Assembly (NCBI GenBank): GCA_039621445.1
Contig: CP154954.1
Span: 36,131,703-36,195,702, forward strand
Direction: 5' to 3'
Length of the DNA: 64,000 nucleotides
Source: Euglena gracilis
Taxonomy: Eukaryota; Euglenida; Euglenophyceae; Euglenales
Numbering within the stretch: the first letter of the stretch is position 1; each line of letters starts with the position of its first letter. The position numbers were made by a program, and so were the translations under genes. This document shows, piece by piece, positions 61,698 to 64,000 of this stretch. The notes beneath the pieces are model-generated. The model saw nothing but the letters and a program-made list of their open reading frames with translations, made no database searches and was not told the origin of the DNA.

Positions 61698-63128
61698 AGC
61701 TCCTGCAGGCTGTGGCCCTGCCCCTCAGCCCTGGCCCTTAGCTCCCTTATGTCTTCCCTTATGGTCCCTTGTTGTTCAGCGATGGCTGTGGCCTGTCCGT
61801 CCAGCTCTGCTCGAAAATTTTGCAGGGCCTGTGCAATCCCTGCATTTCTTTGTCGCAGCCCCCGGAGTTCACCCGTCAGCTGATTCAATTTTTGGTCCAG
61901 GGTCTCGGCCTGGGCCTGCTGCCGCCCGCTGGCCAGCTCCTGGCTTCTCATCACCTCCTCCGTTGTCCGGACGGAGGTGATGAGCAGCTCCTCAAAATTT
62001 TTTACCCGCCCAGCCATCGCCTCGTTAAACCCCTGTCCCTCGCCTGGCTGGTGACCCTGGCTGACGATGGCCTCGAGCACTTGGACCGCTGGGCTAGTTG
62101 GGCCACAGTCCCGAGGCCCTCGCTCAGCCGGGTGGTCACCAGCTCGCTCAGGGCCGTCATCCCCCCAAAAAAAATTTCCATCTGCTTCTGCTGCAGATTT
62201 TGAAAATTTTCAGCCAGCTGGGACGCTAGCCCAGCCAGGGTTCTTTCCATTTGCTGCACCACTCCTTGAAAATTTTCAATGACCCGCTGAAACTGCAGGG
62301 ACACCAACTGCTCCAGGCGGCTAACTGAAGCAGCTGTGGTGGCCCCCGCTTCGGCAAGCCGACCTTGCAGTTCGCCAACCCAACCGTCCAACCGCTGGAT
62401 CTCCTGCCCCAGAACACCGAGGTGGCGGCCTGAGCCTCCGCCTCCTCCCACAACCTCTGGGGGGGGGGGGGCGGGGGCTGCCTCCCCTTCGGGGTCTGTT
62501 TTGGCACCAAACCCTCCTGGGCCGTCTGGCCCTCGTCCTCCCCCATTTGCCCTGATGGGGGCAGCTCCTGCAGCTGCCATTGGGTGATTCCGTCTGGGGC
62601 ATGTCCTTGGGGCCCATCATGCCCGGGCCCGGCATGCACCAGCGAGCAATGGTCGGGTCCGGCTGGGAAATGCCCAGACCCGACATGGCTCACCGGCGCA
62701 TGTGCCGGACCGGCATCCCCAGGGTTTTTAGATGGCCCCGCTTGCAGTAGAACGGGCTGGGCCTGGCTTGCAAATTCTTCTTCGTCTTCTTCTTCTGGTT
62801 CTTGCTCTTCTTCTGTGATCTTCCCCCGCATGACGAATTGCCACATGACCTGCCTGGTCATGTCATGCACAAACTCTGGCATGACCAGGCTGGGCATGCC
62901 GGAGAGTAGTCCCAGGCTGCCGGGAAGTGCCAAGCCGGACCCAGAAGATTGTTGCTGCTGGGGGTCCGGCTGGGCTGGCCCGCAATGGCCAGGAGCTGCT
63001 GGCCCAGTTCGTAATGGCTGGGGCTGTCATGGCTGTGGCAGGTGTCGTCTTCCTCCTCTTGGTAATCTGGGAGTTCCCCAGGCTCACATAGTGTGAGCCC
63101 AGAGGGCTCAAACCCCCCTCTCCTACCA
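61698..63128 (-). pseudogene. gag: Element B Gag, N-terminal acidic and coiled-coil part, frame-broken
   Basis: Spread over frames 63220-62858, 62933-62226, 62580-62002 and 62080-60731: FEPSGLTLCEPGELPDYQ, MPSLVMPEFVHDMTRQVMWQ, EEEQEPEEEDEEEF, QEIQRLDGWVGELQGRLAEA and TLDQKLNQLTGELRGLRQRN. The order is the same as in element A. The long heptad pattern predicts a coiled coil of over 150 residues, unusual for a Gag N-terminus. At least three frameshifts break it. Confidence 0.65.
63106..63128 (-). promoter_or_regulatory. Element B primer binding site
   Basis: On the minus strand TGGTAGGAGAGGGGGGTTT follows the 5' LTR directly. It fits the initiator-Met tRNA complement with a few mismatches, supporting the assignment in element A. 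Confidence 0.65.
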
Positions 63129-63787
63129 TGTAGGGGTTTCCCCTCCTGAGGTCCCTGCGAAGGGACCCCTGGCGGCGCAACCCGCGTAGGATCCTTTAAA
63201 GTTGAGCCCGGCGGGCCCACCTGGTGGGGGATTTTCCCTTGGTAGAAACGTGGGGTAGGGGGGATGTTGGATGTTGAGGATGATTTGAAAATGACATACT
63301 TTTGAGGTCCAATATATTGATCTTGGATGAATAACCAACAATAATCAATGACTTGAACTTGTTATTTGTAAATTGAATCTCCTTGATTTGAACCTTGAAT
63401 TCCCTTGCAAGCAAACAATTGGTGAACACAAATGGCAGTATGTGAACAGAGCCCTGTGAACAGAAAATGTACAATTGGAGGGGGGCTACATCTGGGGGGG
63501 CTACTTGGTATACTTTGCGCAATTCTTAATGAATTGCGCCATCTGAGCGCCCACCAAGGGGGTGTGCATGCTTGCGCAAAGCCGAGCAGGGTTGCCTTTT
63601 GGCCCCCTCAACCTGCCCCCTCCTTCACCTTCCCTTGGCTTGGTCAAAATGGGCTGTGGGGCCCACTTGGGGGCCAGTGGGGCCTCAAAAGGCCCTTGGG
63701 GGCCTTGGAGCCCCCTCGCGGCGCTTGGTGGTCCCTTTTCGCCCCCTTGGGGCCCCTCCTTGGGGCGGGCACCCTCGGACCGCGCAA
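63129..63787 (-). repeat. Element B 5' LTR
   Basis: The reverse complement ends CCCCTACA at 63129. The outer end reads CCGCGCA and then AACC rather than CCGCGCACA, so the terminal bases are mutated or the end is rearranged. Confidence 0.8.
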
Positions 63788-64000
63788 ACCTTTGCAACAT
63801 TTAGGTAAAGGATCGCCGACCCCTAGCCGGGGCAGAGCGCCCGTTTTTGGAGCGCCAACGCAGCCGATTTCCGCCGAAAATGGCCGAAATATGTCGTTTT
63901 TTGGTGGCGTCCGTTACCAACGTGCTATTTTGCGCCTCCCGGGCGGTAACTGCTGCGTTTTACGCAGGCCGGCCGCGGGCAAAATTGCGCCTGTCCGGCC
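63788..64000 (-). repeat. Satellite B, right edge
   Basis: About one monomer (CTTTGCAACATTTAGGTAAAGG to GCGCCTGTCCGGCC) of subfamily B, continuing beyond the window. Confidence 0.85.

Larger units (their letters stand above)
50617..63787 (-). mobile_element. Element B: second copy of the element A family, minus strand, rearranged
   Basis: Bounded by LTRs at 50617-51257 (3') and 63129-63787 (5'), 13.2 kb. Same gene order as element A. The LTRs differ more than those of A (a deletion of about 50 bp in the 3' LTR and many substitutions) and I find no clear target duplication, so it is older or its ends are altered. Gag is longer than in A because A lost about 950 bp. B itself has a 256-bp inversion carrying the zinc knuckle, a 194-bp foreign insert, a protease active-site change and several frameshifts. 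Confidence 0.85.

Overview
The window looks like gene-poor, heterochromatin-like DNA from a eukaryote. It is a GC-rich tandem satellite (monomer about 215 bp) invaded by several kinds of retroelement. I see no operons, no rRNA, and no recognisable single-copy host gene. My best guess for the host is a dinoflagellate or another alga with a large repetitive genome. That guess rests on Ty3/Gypsy elements carrying cytosine methyltransferase domains (reported from dinoflagellates and charophytes), the GC-rich satellite and the long G/C tracts. It is an inference, not a proof.

Layout. 1-1085: a non-satellite island of more balanced composition with two unrecognised small ORFs. 1086-14956: satellite subfamily A, switching strand at about 7256. 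14957-16285: a miniature LTR element (TRIM1) with matching LTRs and a 4-bp target duplication. 16286-17049: satellite. 17050-29895: element A, a full-length chromodomain Ty3/Gypsy element with 670-bp LTRs, an initiator-Met-like primer site, a polypurine tract and a GGAT target duplication. 29896-30172: satellite. 30173-33026: a second non-autonomous LTR element (TRIM2) with 325-bp LTRs and an internal array of UUCG-type hairpins. 33539-41202: element C, an older, LTR-less relic of a second Ty3/Gypsy family. 41203-50616: satellite subfamily B with several strand switches and an internal duplication. It is interrupted by a hairpin insertion (43335-43511), a TIR-bounded composite insertion holding C-rich minisatellites and a LINE 3' part (43632-46850), and a tRNA-related SINE-like insertion (49540-49873). 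50617-63787: element B, a minus-strand relative of element A, decayed and internally rearranged. 63788-64000: satellite B again.

The most interesting system is the Pol of elements A and B. Ahead of protease, reverse transcriptase, RNase H, integrase and chromodomain it has a Dam-like N6-adenine methyltransferase domain (NPPY motif) and then a compact C5-cytosine methyltransferase domain (FCGTG, PC and ENPRY motifs). Element C carries a clearly homologous cytosine methyltransferase in the same position. If active, such an element could mark its own cDNA or insertion site during integration. All three copies here are damaged by frameshifts or stops, but the catalytic motifs of the cytosine enzyme survive in all three.

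All domain calls come from reading motifs by eye. Percentages and copy numbers are approximate and no database search was run.
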